The position numbers were made by a program, and so were the translations under genes. From an uncultured Christensenella sp. (lineage in GTDB: Bacteria; Bacillota; Clostridia; Christensenellales; UBA1242), in the NCBI GenBank assembly GCA_910584295.1, contig CAJTYR010000005.1, forward strand, positions 1-64,000: a stretch of 64,000 nucleotides of DNA, written 5' to 3'. Shown piece by piece: positions 14,738-22,451 of the stretch (its first letter is position 1; the number at the start of each line of letters is the position of its first letter). The notes below the pieces were generated by a model. It saw only the letters and a list, made by a program, of their open reading frames with translations, was not told where the DNA came from and ran no database searches.

Positions 14738-15493
14738 TTATAATTCTAACACAAAACCATTTCTGCTCCAAAGCCAAAATGGCGTATGTATGTCAATTGG
14801 CATAAGTCCTGTTCCTTCCAAAATCTCTTGCCAACGAGCACTGACAAGCTCTCTTATGTTGGCTTTTCTAAGTTCTTCGGAAGTCACGACTCCAAGTTTT
14901 TCGCTTGCTTGCAAAACATGTGTGTCTGGTGCAACAGTGATCTCTTGCCTGTTTTTAAAATCAAATCCGCTTTGCTGTGTCATGACGTAAAGCCAATAAT
15001 TCAAAATTTTTGTTCCCGAAAGATAAGGAAATTGTTTTTTATTCTGGAGAACGAAATCCTTAATCAATTTTATATCAAAATCGCACTTCTCAAAAAACTT
15101 TTTCACACTTCCTCCAAAGTTTTCTTCAAAAGTTTGACAAAGCGTCTTCCAAATCTGTGGTTGTTTGTTTGGCTGAAGAGCAACTTTATATTTGGAAAGT
15201 TTTTCCCTCAATTCTACATCACTCATTTTCAACACTTTCTCTGGCACAAAAACATCTCTTGTTGTTTGGTCTTGCCATGTCAAAAGTGCAGCTTCCCAAA
15301 GTTTGTAAGAGTTTCGTTGATAGTTGAGAGCCATCGGCAATGTGAAATAAAACAAACTTTCATCAATGCCTTTTGGCAAATTGGGATTGCTGTCCTCTGG
15401 CATTTTCTCTCCTCCAAGCAAACCTTTTTCATGGAGTTTAAGAAGGTTTCTGACTTTCTTTAAAATTTCATTTTTTTGCTCTTTATAATTCAC
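14738..15493 (-). CDS. Probable HhH-GPD DNA glycosylase-like protein
   Basis: A 251-residue helical protein. The segment PYLSGTKILNYWLYVM has the shape of the helix-hairpin-helix with a Lys in the catalytic position. DTHVLQASEKLGV matches the DTHV catalytic-Asp segment of base-excision glycosylases such as endonuclease III. LPMALNYQRNSYKLW matches the N-terminal substrate-pocket helix. No Fe-S cysteine set is seen. The GTG start at 15493 is chosen because GGGAG lies just upstream, right after the stop of the previous gene. It could also be a related glycosylase acting on free or RNA bases. Confidence 0.55.
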   Translation of the reverse strand: MNYKEQKNEILKKVRNLLKLHEKGLLGGEKMPEDSNPNLPKGIDESLFYFTLPMALNYQRNSYKLWEAALLTWQDQTTRDVFVPEKVLKMSDVELREKLSKYKVALQPNKQPQIWKTLCQTFEENFGGSVKKFFEKCDFDIKLIKDFVLQNKKQFPYLSGTKILNYWLYVMTQQSGFDFKNRQEITVAPDTHVLQASEKLGVVTSEELRKANIRELVSARWQEILEGTGLMPIDIHTPFWLWSRNGFVLEL

Positions 15494-15506
15494 ATTTGTC
15501 TCCCAA

Positions 15507-15845
15507 TCAAAAACAAGTTTCTTCAAGAAGAGGAACAATGTCAATTGCTGGCTCTTCATAAGGATGTGCTTTTCTTAAAGCCAAAATCACATTTTTCACT
15601 TTGGCGACCTCGCAAACAAACTCCAACTTCTCCTCTTCAACAAATTCAAGTTTTCCTCGCTTTCCGATGTGCGGATTTGCTTTTTCGTTTGGCAAGAAAG
15701 TCCCTTCGCTTTTTGTTGAACTTGTGCAATAGGAATAATTTCCAATCACACCTGCTCCAGCTTCGCAAACTGCAGATCTAACCTTGTCAACATCATCAAG
15801 TGGAATCGTCACAAAAATTTTAACTCTCTTCACATCAATTCTCAT
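15507..15845 (-). CDS. YqfO/NIF3-insert-like PII-fold protein
   Basis: A 112-residue standalone copy of the PII/CutA-like domain normally inserted in YqfO/NIF3 proteins. The sequence runs KIFVTIPLDDVDKVRSAV, then YCTSSTKSEGTFLP, then ANPHIGKRGKLEFVEE and HPYEEPAIDIVPL, which matches that insert from start to end. Function is unknown for the family; trimeric ligand or metal binding is likely from the fold. The stop is 13 bp before the glycosylase-like gene. Confidence 0.75.
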   Translation of the reverse strand: MRIDVKRVKIFVTIPLDDVDKVRSAVCEAGAGVIGNYSYCTSSTKSEGTFLPNEKANPHIGKRGKLEFVEEEKLEFVCEVAKVKNVILALRKAHPYEEPAIDIVPLLEETCF

Positions 15846-15853
15846 TTCTTCTC

Positions 15854-17089
15854 CTAAAACATAAGTCCAAATTTTTTCAAAATATTTTCAAGATATTCAT
15901 CTTTTCCAAACGCATATTTGGTGGACACCCTTGACTCCTCTTCATTGCTCTTGACAAAAGTTTCAAACATGTCGTCATTTTCTTTGATGAACACCAGCGG
16001 ATTTCCTCTTTCAACAAACCTCTTTTTAACCTCTTCTCGCATTGTCTCGTTTGGAAAGATGAAACACACTCTTATGTCACGGCTTTGAAAATAATCAAAC
16101 ATTTCTGGATGGGGTGCAGAAATTAAAATCTTTCCTTCATGCCTAAAGCGATCAAAAATCGGAACAATTGCCTTGTTGCACTCTTCACTACTCATCCTTC
16201 GAGCAAATTGCCTTTCGCCTTTTGTACTTTCATACTCTTCTCTTGAGATCCCTTCAGGAATGGAATATTTAAGTTTGCATCGCACTTCGTCCGCATCCAC
16301 AAAACGCTCTGGATATTTGTCACATAGATATGACTTTCCGCATGCTGGAGTTGCAATGATAGCCTCAAATTCCACGCCATTCCAACTCATGATGTTTTTT
16401 CTTTTCATTTCCACTTTGCCATTTTCGTCTTCAAATTTAACAACTTCGCCGAATTCAATCGTCTGTTCATCATCAAAATAAAAGAATGCATCGTCAGGCA
16501 CAGCATAGATTGGCTTGTTTATCTCTTTCACAAAACCGCAAAGTTCTTTTACTCTTTTTTCAAATTCTTTTGGATGCTCTTTTTGTTGAATATAAAAATT
16601 GAAATGAGGCTCAATTGAGAGTGGCACTCTTCCAAGTGCGGGATAGATCATCGGCCTATCAAAATCTTCATCGCTTGTCAAAATTCCATATTCTGACAAG
16701 TTCATCGCACCAGCGCAAAAACCAATGCAGTATTTTGCATTTTTGATTTGTTTTGCAATATTGGAATTTTTGATTATTTCTCTTTGTGTGAGCGGATTTC
16801 CTCCTGTCAAAAAGTAAATAACATTTTCTTTATTATTAATTTTTGAAAGTTTGCTCGCCTCTCCAACGAAATAAAATGTGCAATCAGAAAAAATCTCAAA
16901 AAAACATTTTTTAATATTTTCAAAAACTTGCAAATTATCATAACCTTTCATTGGTGCATCAACATAAACAATCTCTGGATTTTCCAAATCCCATGCCGAG
17001 ATAACCTCTTTCATCTTTGGCAAAAAGGACACCTTACCTTTTTTGTCAAAAACATCTCCAACCACATTTGAAAATAAAATCGTCTTCAT
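15854..17089 (-). CDS. Peptidase S51-like domain fused to a P-loop kinase-like domain
   Basis: A 411-residue two-domain protein. Residues 1-235 follow the peptidase E/cyanophycinase (S51) fold, with YFLTGGNPLTQ and the nucleophile turn GFCAGAMNLSEYG. Here Cys stands where S51 members have Ser. Residues 240-411 form a second domain with a P-loop-like TPACGKSY, then DADEVR and a basic helix region with Arg, similar to nucleoside-kinase or AAA-type small-molecule kinases. The pairing suggests a peptide- or amide-processing enzyme linked to phosphorylation, which is inference. The ATG is only about six bases after a TATAAT box, so the message may be leaderless. Confidence 0.65.
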   Translation of the reverse strand: MKTILFSNVVGDVFDKKGKVSFLPKMKEVISAWDLENPEIVYVDAPMKGYDNLQVFENIKKCFFEIFSDCTFYFVGEASKLSKINNKENVIYFLTGGNPLTQREIIKNSNIAKQIKNAKYCIGFCAGAMNLSEYGILTSDEDFDRPMIYPALGRVPLSIEPHFNFYIQQKEHPKEFEKRVKELCGFVKEINKPIYAVPDDAFFYFDDEQTIEFGEVVKFEDENGKVEMKRKNIMSWNGVEFEAIIATPACGKSYLCDKYPERFVDADEVRCKLKYSIPEGISREEYESTKGERQFARRMSSEECNKAIVPIFDRFRHEGKILISAPHPEMFDYFQSRDIRVCFIFPNETMREEVKKRFVERGNPLVFIKENDDMFETFVKSNEEESRVSTKYAFGKDEYLENILKKFGLMF

Positions 17090-17093
17090 AAAA

Positions 17094-17104
17094 CAATTAT
17101 ACCA
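17094..17104 (-). promoter_or_regulatory. Extended -10 promoter of the 17.1-10.2 kb operon
   Basis: TGTGGTATAAT (-10 at 17101-17096) lies directly before the ATG at 17089, so the predicted start site falls on or next to the start codon. No convincing -35 is seen, as usual for extended -10 promoters. Confidence 0.55.
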
Positions 17105-17130
17105 CACAAAAACAAATCTTCCATGCAAAA

Positions 17131-17170
17131 TAAACAAAAAACAATCGCCAGAGTTTTTCTCAAGGCGATT
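17131..17170 (-). terminator. Terminator of the HTH-Nudix gene
   Basis: On the minus strand AATCGCC (17170-17164) pairs with GGCGATT (17149-17143), with an inner GAG/CTC stem, and is followed by a T-rich tail (17142-17131). Confidence 0.8.
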
Positions 17171-17185
17171 ATCAAAAATTATATT

Positions 17186-18508
17186 CTATTCTTTTTTGTT
17201 CAAAAACTCTTTCACTTGTTGCATCATCTCAACAAACCAACCTTCCTCTATTTTGGACTTATATGCTTTTTCGCTCTTAAAAAACTCCATAAGCAAATCA
17301 TATTTCACCCACTTTGGCTCATCAATTTCAAACTCTGAAAATTTGAAATCTTTGAGTGCCCAGTTGCATCTGCAGGCATAATAATTTGTGAAGCAACGAT
17401 TTGTCACCTTTGAAAAAGTTTCTTTTTTGACCTGTCGCAAAAATTCAAATTTGTCTGGAACGAAACCAATTTCTTCCTTGAGTTCTCTTGCCATCCCATC
17501 GTCATAACTTTCCCCAGAAAGAACATGTCCGCCAAAGAATGGCACAATAAGCCCTGGATTAACTTTTGTTGTCATGACACGTCTATAAGTCAAAATCTCG
17601 TCTTTGTCATTGCACACAAAACAAATTGCCTCTCTGTGCCATAGCCCCTTTTGGTGAACCTCACTCTTCTCTTCAACAACTCCAGTCAAATTGTTTTCTT
17701 CATCAACAACATCAAGAAGATCAATATTAAGCCCCTCTGCAAGCAAATTCAAATCGTATTCTTTTGAGAAAACAGTTGTGCCAGTTTTGATGAGATCTTT
17801 GATTTCTTCAAGTGAGAAAAATTGAATTTCGCTGATTTCTTTTTTATTGAATTTGACTTCATCAACAGGTATGTCCAAAAACAAGATGTAGGCAGTCCCA
17901 AATCTTTTGTTTATTTTTGTGCCAGAATTTGTGATTTTTGTGTTGGAAGTGAAATACTTAAACTTCACTCCACTCTGCTTTTGCTTTTTAGTGATGAGCT
18001 TTTTGAAAGAATAATCTTGCTTTGTCAACCCCAGCTCTCTTTTCAAAATTCGCTCAATTGCAACCAAATTATCTTCTCCAGATCTGACATGTCCCGTCAC
18101 AATAGCCCATTTGTCTGGATTGAAGTCCTTGTCCTTTGCTCTCTTTGTCAGCAAATATTTTCCACTTCTGTTTGCAATCCAAACAGAAACCTCATTGTGC
18201 CAATATCCCTTTTCATGAACAGCCTCTTTGGTGGCAAAAAATCCAGTTTTTCTTCCATCCTCTTGCAAAATATCAAGAATTTCCTGCTCATCTTGACCTT
18301 TAACATAGTTGTAATTTTCATTCAAGATGTTTTCGATTGGTTCGCCAAAAACATTTGCAAGTTGATATGCAACTTTTGCATTTGGAATGCTTAAGTCCTT
18401 TTCCCATTTGCTTACAACCCTGAAATTATAACCAATAATCCTGCCAAGTTCTTGTTGAGTAAGCCCCACTCGCTCTCGCAAAAATTTCAATTTTTCACCA
18501 AGTGTCAT
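17186..18508 (-). CDS. HTH protein with tandem Nudix domains, the first degenerate
   Basis: A 440-residue protein. Residues 1-60 are an XRE-type helix-turn-helix (LTQQELGRIIGYNFRVVSKWE). Two Nudix-like domains follow. The second (about residues 270-440) has an intact box, GHVLSGESYDDGMARE then LKEEIGF. The first (about residues 95-260) has GHVRSGEDNLVAIERI then LKRELGL, in which the RE and first E of the catalytic REUXEE pattern are lost. Both domains share the preceding KGxWH motif, so they arose by duplication. DNA-binding fused to a dead Nudix domain resembles NrtR-type nucleotide-sensing repressors. It is monocistronic with its own promoter and terminator. Confidence 0.8.
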   Translation of the reverse strand: MTLGEKLKFLRERVGLTQQELGRIIGYNFRVVSKWEKDLSIPNAKVAYQLANVFGEPIENILNENYNYVKGQDEQEILDILQEDGRKTGFFATKEAVHEKGYWHNEVSVWIANRSGKYLLTKRAKDKDFNPDKWAIVTGHVRSGEDNLVAIERILKRELGLTKQDYSFKKLITKKQKQSGVKFKYFTSNTKITNSGTKINKRFGTAYILFLDIPVDEVKFNKKEISEIQFFSLEEIKDLIKTGTTVFSKEYDLNLLAEGLNIDLLDVVDEENNLTGVVEEKSEVHQKGLWHREAICFVCNDKDEILTYRRVMTTKVNPGLIVPFFGGHVLSGESYDDGMARELKEEIGFVPDKFEFLRQVKKETFSKVTNRCFTNYYACRCNWALKDFKFSEFEIDEPKWVKYDLLMEFFKSEKAYKSKIEEGWFVEMMQQVKEFLNKKE

Positions 18509-18531
18509 ATTTTTTCCCTCTTTTCATTTGC

Positions 18532-18559
18532 ATTATATCATACAACTAAAAAACTACAA
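18532..18559 (-). promoter_or_regulatory. Promoter of the HTH-Nudix gene
   Basis: On the minus strand TTGTAG (18559-18554) and TATAAT (18537-18532) are separated by 16 bp, with TG-A before the -10 (extended -10). It lies about 24 bp before the ATG. Confidence 0.65.
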
Positions 18560-18560
18560 T

Positions 18561-18595
18561 ACAAAAAAACAAAAATTCCACAAATCGTGGAATTT
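18561..18595 (-). terminator. Terminator of the TIM-barrel/HD/deaminase/HD operon
   Basis: On the minus strand a 9-bp stem AAATTCCAC/GTGGAATTT (18595-18573) with a 5-nt loop runs into a T-rich tail (18572-18561). Confidence 0.85.
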
Positions 18596-18601
18596 ATTCT
18601 A

Positions 18602-19030
18602 TCATTTAAAACCTTTTGAAATCAACCAATCGACAACCGGCTTGCTGTCAGTCTCATTCACTGGCACATTATACCTTTCTGAAATCTCTTCAAGTCGACC
18701 TTGAAAAGTGACATAATTTCCAACACTGTCAATATGCATATCCGCCCAATTCAAAATGTCAAGCAAATGGCTTTCATATTTAGGTGCAACCTCGCCATGA
18801 TAGAAAACCTCTTTCCAGTGTTTATAACCAAGTCTTTTTAAAATGCCCCCCCCAATGACATTGTGCATGCGATAATCTTTCGGCTCAGCAAATTCATATC
18901 CAACATCATGCAAAAGACCAAGCATATAATAATCTTCCTTTTCCTCATCAGATAAATTTTCTTCCTCGGCATATTTTTTCATCAGCTCTGCAACGCCCCA
19001 AATGTGACCTTTTCTATCTTGTGAAATCAT
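18602..19030 (-). CDS. HD-domain hydrolase with a poly-G tract (paralogue of 35238-35666)
   Basis: A 142-residue HD protein: HIWGVAELM, LGLLHDVGYEF and HGEV supply the expected His and Asp metal ligands. It closely resembles the 142-residue protein at 35238-35666 over its whole length, including GYKHWKEV and LLDILNWADM. A run of eight G in the coding strand (18853-18846) encodes Gly-Gly-Gly in VIGGGILK; the paralogue has a different, non-repetitive sequence at that point. The ATG at 19030 has AAGGAG in front. Substrate unknown, probably a nucleotide or phosphate ester. Confidence 0.8.
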   Translation of the reverse strand: MISQDRKGHIWGVAELMKKYAEEENLSDEEKEDYYMLGLLHDVGYEFAEPKDYRMHNVIGGGILKRLGYKHWKEVFYHGEVAPKYESHLLDILNWADMHIDSVGNYVTFQGRLEEISERYNVPVNETDSKPVVDWLISKGFK

Positions 19031-19040
19031 AAAATTCTCC

Positions 19041-19541
19041 TTATTGATACTTGCTTTTGTTTTCTTTTGACCATTTTTCCAACACTGAAACAGCATATTC
19101 TCTTTCAACATCAGGGACAATTTCAATGTCGATGTTTGAAAGTCTTGCCAAAGCCTCTGGATCGGTTTCCACTTCTTGAACAACATACTTGCTGGAATCA
19201 CTCAATCTTGCACCATACACAACTCTTTTAAACTGTTTATAGAAAATCACTCCCATGCAAATCAAACATGGCTGACAACTTGTGTATAGCGTCGCTCCTT
19301 CACAACCTCCATAAAGGGAGCCAATCCTATCGCCAGCAAAGCCATTCTCAATTGCGTTTTGAATGGCACGATATTCACTGTGGGTGTAAAGCCTTTCTCC
19401 ATGATTTTTGACAACAGCGTCGCTTCTTCCAACAATTTTGCCGTCCTTGACAATTATTGCACCATACGGAAATGTGGAATTTGCCGAAATATCTATGGCA
19501 ATTTTCATATAGTCGCTATCTGTCATTTTCCATCCTGTCAC
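19041..19541 (-). CDS. Cytidine/deoxycytidylate deaminase-family protein
   Basis: A 166-residue zinc-dependent deaminase-fold protein. The zinc site is THSEYRAI (His-x-Glu) and TSCQPCLICMG (PCxxC). The order FPYGAIIVKDGKIVG then the HxE motif resembles guanine deaminase or tRNA adenosine deaminase-like members more than dCMP deaminase. The substrate, a free base or a nucleotide, is not certain. The start is ambiguous: GTG at 19541 with AGGAAC upstream, or ATG at 19526 with AGGATGG upstream. It sits between two HD genes in one operon with 10-11 bp gaps. Confidence 0.82.
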   Translation of the reverse strand: MTGWKMTDSDYMKIAIDISANSTFPYGAIIVKDGKIVGRSDAVVKNHGERLYTHSEYRAIQNAIENGFAGDRIGSLYGGCEGATLYTSCQPCLICMGVIFYKQFKRVVYGARLSDSSKYVVQEVETDPEALARLSNIDIEIVPDVEREYAVSVLEKWSKENKSKYQ

Positions 19542-19552
19542 AATGGTTCCTT

Positions 19553-20281
19553 TTATTTTTGTTTCCCAAGCACTGGGATTTTTGAAGATTTTCCTTTTTC
19601 ATCAATCAATCGTCCATTGCGATTTTTAATATTGTTTACTTTGCAATATCTATCTTTAAATGCTTTGTCTTTTCCGAGCAGTTCTCTCATGTCAGACAAA
19701 AACTTTGCATAAATTTCATCTTCAAAAAACATATTTTCTGATTTTTCAACGCTATATCGTTTACGCAACCTGTTGATGGTGAACTCCAAAAATTCTTCAA
19801 CTTGCATCTCTGGTGTTCTTGCCTGCCCAACAAAAAAGCTTCTCACAAAAACAATGTCGATTGTGCTGTTTCTGTCTGCTGATGAAATCAGTTTGCCATA
19901 GTCAGAGCGAGGTGTATCTTCAAAAGAAGAACGGTGATCCTCGATTGCTTCTTTGATCGTTTTTCTTTCTTTTTCTGAAAACCATCTTGAAAAGTTTTCA
20001 TCCTCAATAAATCTCTTTGCTGCAATCTTCTCATGCGTTTCATGGTCGATATATTTTCCATTGTCATGACAAGCAGCAATTGCAAAAATCATGTTATCGT
20101 CAAGATTGTCAAGTTTCAAGGTTTTCTTAAGTTCAAATGATCTTCTGATGACCTCAAGGATATGCAAAATGCCATGCCCTTTATCATTTTTTTCATATTC
20201 TGGGAAAACATTTTCTACAACATATTGAATAAGGTTCTTGTCAACTTTTTTGAGATATCCATCCAATTCTTTTGAAAACAT
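19553..20281 (-). CDS. HD-domain phosphohydrolase
   Basis: A 242-residue HD protein. The metal-binding set is HGILHILEV (His), AACHDNGKY (His-Asp), a downstream His in EDHRSSF and Asp in SSADRNS, an order typical of metal-dependent nucleotide phosphohydrolases. The C-terminal 80 residues are charged and helical. The substrate is unknown. The gene is 12 bp after the TIM-barrel gene and 11 bp before the deaminase gene, so all are probably made from one mRNA. Confidence 0.82.
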   Translation of the reverse strand: MFSKELDGYLKKVDKNLIQYVVENVFPEYEKNDKGHGILHILEVIRRSFELKKTLKLDNLDDNMIFAIAACHDNGKYIDHETHEKIAAKRFIEDENFSRWFSEKERKTIKEAIEDHRSSFEDTPRSDYGKLISSADRNSTIDIVFVRSFFVGQARTPEMQVEEFLEFTINRLRKRYSVEKSENMFFEDEIYAKFLSDMRELLGKDKAFKDRYCKVNNIKNRNGRLIDEKGKSSKIPVLGKQK

Positions 20282-20293
20282 ATTTCTCTCCTT

Positions 20294-21106
20294 TTATAAA
20301 TCAGAAAACATATCTTGCAATTTTTCCAATCGTTTCTTTTGTTCTTTAAAAAATTGCAATGGGGTGAGATTTTTATAATTCTCATGACGCACTGCCTCGC
20401 TTGTGAAATCACCGCAAAAGTTTGCTTTCTTCAATTTTTGAAGCAATCCATTCCAATCAATGCTTCCATCCATTGGCAACAAATGCTGGTCTGCTGTGCC
20501 GTCATTGTCATGCAAATGAAGACATGCAATTTTGCCTTTAAATTTGTTAAAATTATAATCATCTTGAAAATGAAAATGTGCGTGACCACTGTCATAACAG
20601 ACCGCCAAATTGTCACTCTTGATGTTGTCCAAAATAAATTCAAGATAACCTTTCCAAACGGTGTTTTCAAGCGTGACAACGATTCCAAGTTCTTCCGCTT
20701 TCTTCACAATTTTTCTCCACCTTGAAAGCCCAATTTCTGACATTGGTGACTGCTTGTTGCTTTTCGTCACATGCATACAAACCATTTTGATGCCGTCCTT
20801 TGCGACAATTTCCAAGTCTTTGAGATAATCACGGACAAGTTCGTCACCTGCCTCGCCTTCTTCCCAAATTGTGGCAATGCCACTATTCACTCTATATCCC
20901 AAATGAACAAAGTTCACTTCAAGTCCAGCATCTCTTATGAGTTTAAGATATTTTCTATACCCCCCCCCGAGATGTTCGTTTTGGAAAGACATAAAGACTT
21001 TTTTAAATCCTGCTTTGGCAATGTTGGAGATCGCTTCTTCATTTGAAAACCCCCAGTTCATTGCCCCATCCTCACATCTGACTACGGATGCAACTTCTTT
21101 CTTCAT
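20294..21106 (-). CDS. Sugar phosphate isomerase/epimerase-like TIM barrel with a poly-G tract
   Basis: A 270-residue protein of the xylose-isomerase-like/AP-endonuclease-2 TIM-barrel superfamily. Visible elements are VTLENTVW (metal Glu), VCYDSGHAHFH (Asp and His), LHLHDNDG (His-Asp) and the final FTSEA (Glu), so the four metal ligands are present. Such enzymes interconvert sugars or act on DNA abasic sites; isomerase/epimerase is more likely at this size. A run of nine G in the coding strand (20968-20960) encodes Gly-Gly-Gly in HLGGGYRK. It is the first gene after a consensus promoter. Confidence 0.82.
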   Translation of the reverse strand: MKKEVASVVRCEDGAMNWGFSNEEAISNIAKAGFKKVFMSFQNEHLGGGYRKYLKLIRDAGLEVNFVHLGYRVNSGIATIWEEGEAGDELVRDYLKDLEIVAKDGIKMVCMHVTKSNKQSPMSEIGLSRWRKIVKKAEELGIVVTLENTVWKGYLEFILDNIKSDNLAVCYDSGHAHFHFQDDYNFNKFKGKIACLHLHDNDGTADQHLLPMDGSIDWNGLLQKLKKANFCGDFTSEAVRHENYKNLTPLQFFKEQKKRLEKLQDMFSDL

Positions 21107-21125
21107 ACAAACTCCTCCTTTTTTA

Positions 21126-21153
21126 ATTATATCATAATCTCCCCAAATGTCAA
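21126..21153 (-). promoter_or_regulatory. Consensus promoter whose -35 lies inside a terminator stem
   Basis: On the minus strand TTGACA (21153-21148) and TATAAT (21131-21126) are separated by 16 bp with TG-A before the -10. The -35 hexamer is also the last six bases of a 13-bp hairpin stem (21184-21172 with 21160-21148) downstream of the S51-Nudix gene, so terminator and promoter overlap. Confidence 0.85.
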
Positions 21154-21184
21154 GAAAAATCTGCCAAGCATATTTTTCTTGACA
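21148..21184. terminator. Terminator hairpin behind the S51-Nudix gene
   Basis: A 13-bp perfect stem (21148-21160 and 21172-21184) with an 11-nt loop. A long T-run follows on the plus strand (21188-21195), while on the minus strand the T's are inside the stem, so efficiency is probably higher for plus-strand transcripts. Confidence 0.6.
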
Positions 21185-21193
21185 GACTTTTTT

Positions 21194-22417
21194 TTAAATC
21201 TCTTCTTCCTTCTTTGAAAATCTTTTTATGTCCAATTCTAACTTTGCCACTTCGACAGCTTTTTTGATGATCGCCTTGCCAATCTCTTTCCAGTCCAAAA
21301 GTTCAATTGCTCGTTCTGGAGAAACCAAAACTCTTTTGTAAGTTTTTCCATTGTCTGAATCTGGTTTTGCCTCTCCAATCTTGTCAATAACTGCCACAGT
21401 CCTTACTTGTGCATAAGGCGCTCTTCCATTGTCACCAGCCACCTCTTGATATCCAAGGTGACAAACGTTTTCTTTCAAAGTTGTGTTGACTTCTTCAACA
21501 AATTCTCTTCGAAGAGTTGCTTCCAAATTCTCATCTTTCTTCTCTGGAGTTCCGCCTGGCAAGGAATAGAACCAGCCATCTTTTGTCTCTTCCGCTTTAA
21601 GAAGAATTCTGCCATCTTTTGAAAACGCAACAGCATAAACTTGCCCAACTTGCATCCCTTTTGGGACTTCGTCTTCAATCCAAGTCATCACAATCAATTC
21701 TTTTCCCCAGCGAACAGCTCTTTCAATGACCTCTTTGCCATTTAAGATTTTTTTGTTGTTCTCTCCAATCATATATTTCCTGTCACCATCAATGACAAGT
21801 GCGCCTTTATATGCAAGTGCATAACATGGGCATTTCTGGCGATTACTTTCTTCAACAATAAGTTCAAGAGCATTTTCTGGGACATATTTTCTTTCTTTAT
21901 CTCTGTAAACATGTGGATAGATTTTTGCATCAACAAGTGCCATATATTCTTTGATGTCAAGCCAAACATCATCTGGCGAAAGAGTCTTTTGCGTTTGAGT
22001 ACTTCCCTTTCTTCCTAGCACAACTGCTCCAGCACTTGAGCCAACCCAAACTTTATCTTTCAAAATCTTTGGCAACATCTTTGCAAAACCACTACGCTTG
22101 AAAATTGTCATCAAAAAGTCCGTGCTTCCAGCACAACACCAAATGACATCCACTTGATCAATTCGCTTTTCAATCTGCTTTTTGGAAAATGCCATCAAAT
22201 TCAAAAAGAATACTTTTTTATAAAAAGTGTCAGAGATGCTTTTAAGTTGTTCAATCAGCCAATGCTGACTGAAATTATCACTCATGGAAGCATCCGCAAT
22301 GATTGCCACTTTGATTTCATCTCTACTTTTGCCCACAAGTCTCTCAATCTCAATCAACACACTTTCTCTAACTATGTCACCTCTCACTTCAGGTGCTGAC
22401 GCCAAAATACATTTCAT
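21194..22417 (-). CDS. Peptidase S51-like domain fused to a Nudix domain
   Basis: A 407-residue fusion. Residues 1-235 follow the peptidase E/S51 fold with WCCAGSTDF and the serine nucleophile turn VGSSAGAVVLG. Residues 255-390 form a Nudix domain with box GGTPEKKDENLEATLRRE then FVEEVNT, which has one extra residue between the first Gly and Glu and NT in place of the usual G-hydrophobic end. The linker includes a short domain that resembles neither. It is the second S51 fusion in this cluster, the other being at 15854-17089. A joint role in processing nucleotidyl-peptide conjugates is possible but only inferred. Confidence 0.75.
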   Translation of the reverse strand: MKCILASAPEVRGDIVRESVLIEIERLVGKSRDEIKVAIIADASMSDNFSQHWLIEQLKSISDTFYKKVFFLNLMAFSKKQIEKRIDQVDVIWCCAGSTDFLMTIFKRSGFAKMLPKILKDKVWVGSSAGAVVLGRKGSTQTQKTLSPDDVWLDIKEYMALVDAKIYPHVYRDKERKYVPENALELIVEESNRQKCPCYALAYKGALVIDGDRKYMIGENNKKILNGKEVIERAVRWGKELIVMTWIEDEVPKGMQVGQVYAVAFSKDGRILLKAEETKDGWFYSLPGGTPEKKDENLEATLRREFVEEVNTTLKENVCHLGYQEVAGDNGRAPYAQVRTVAVIDKIGEAKPDSDNGKTYKRVLVSPERAIELLDWKEIGKAIIKKAVEVAKLELDIKRFSKKEEEI

Positions 22418-22451
22418 GTTGTTTTCTCCTTTTTAAATTTTTATAAACATA

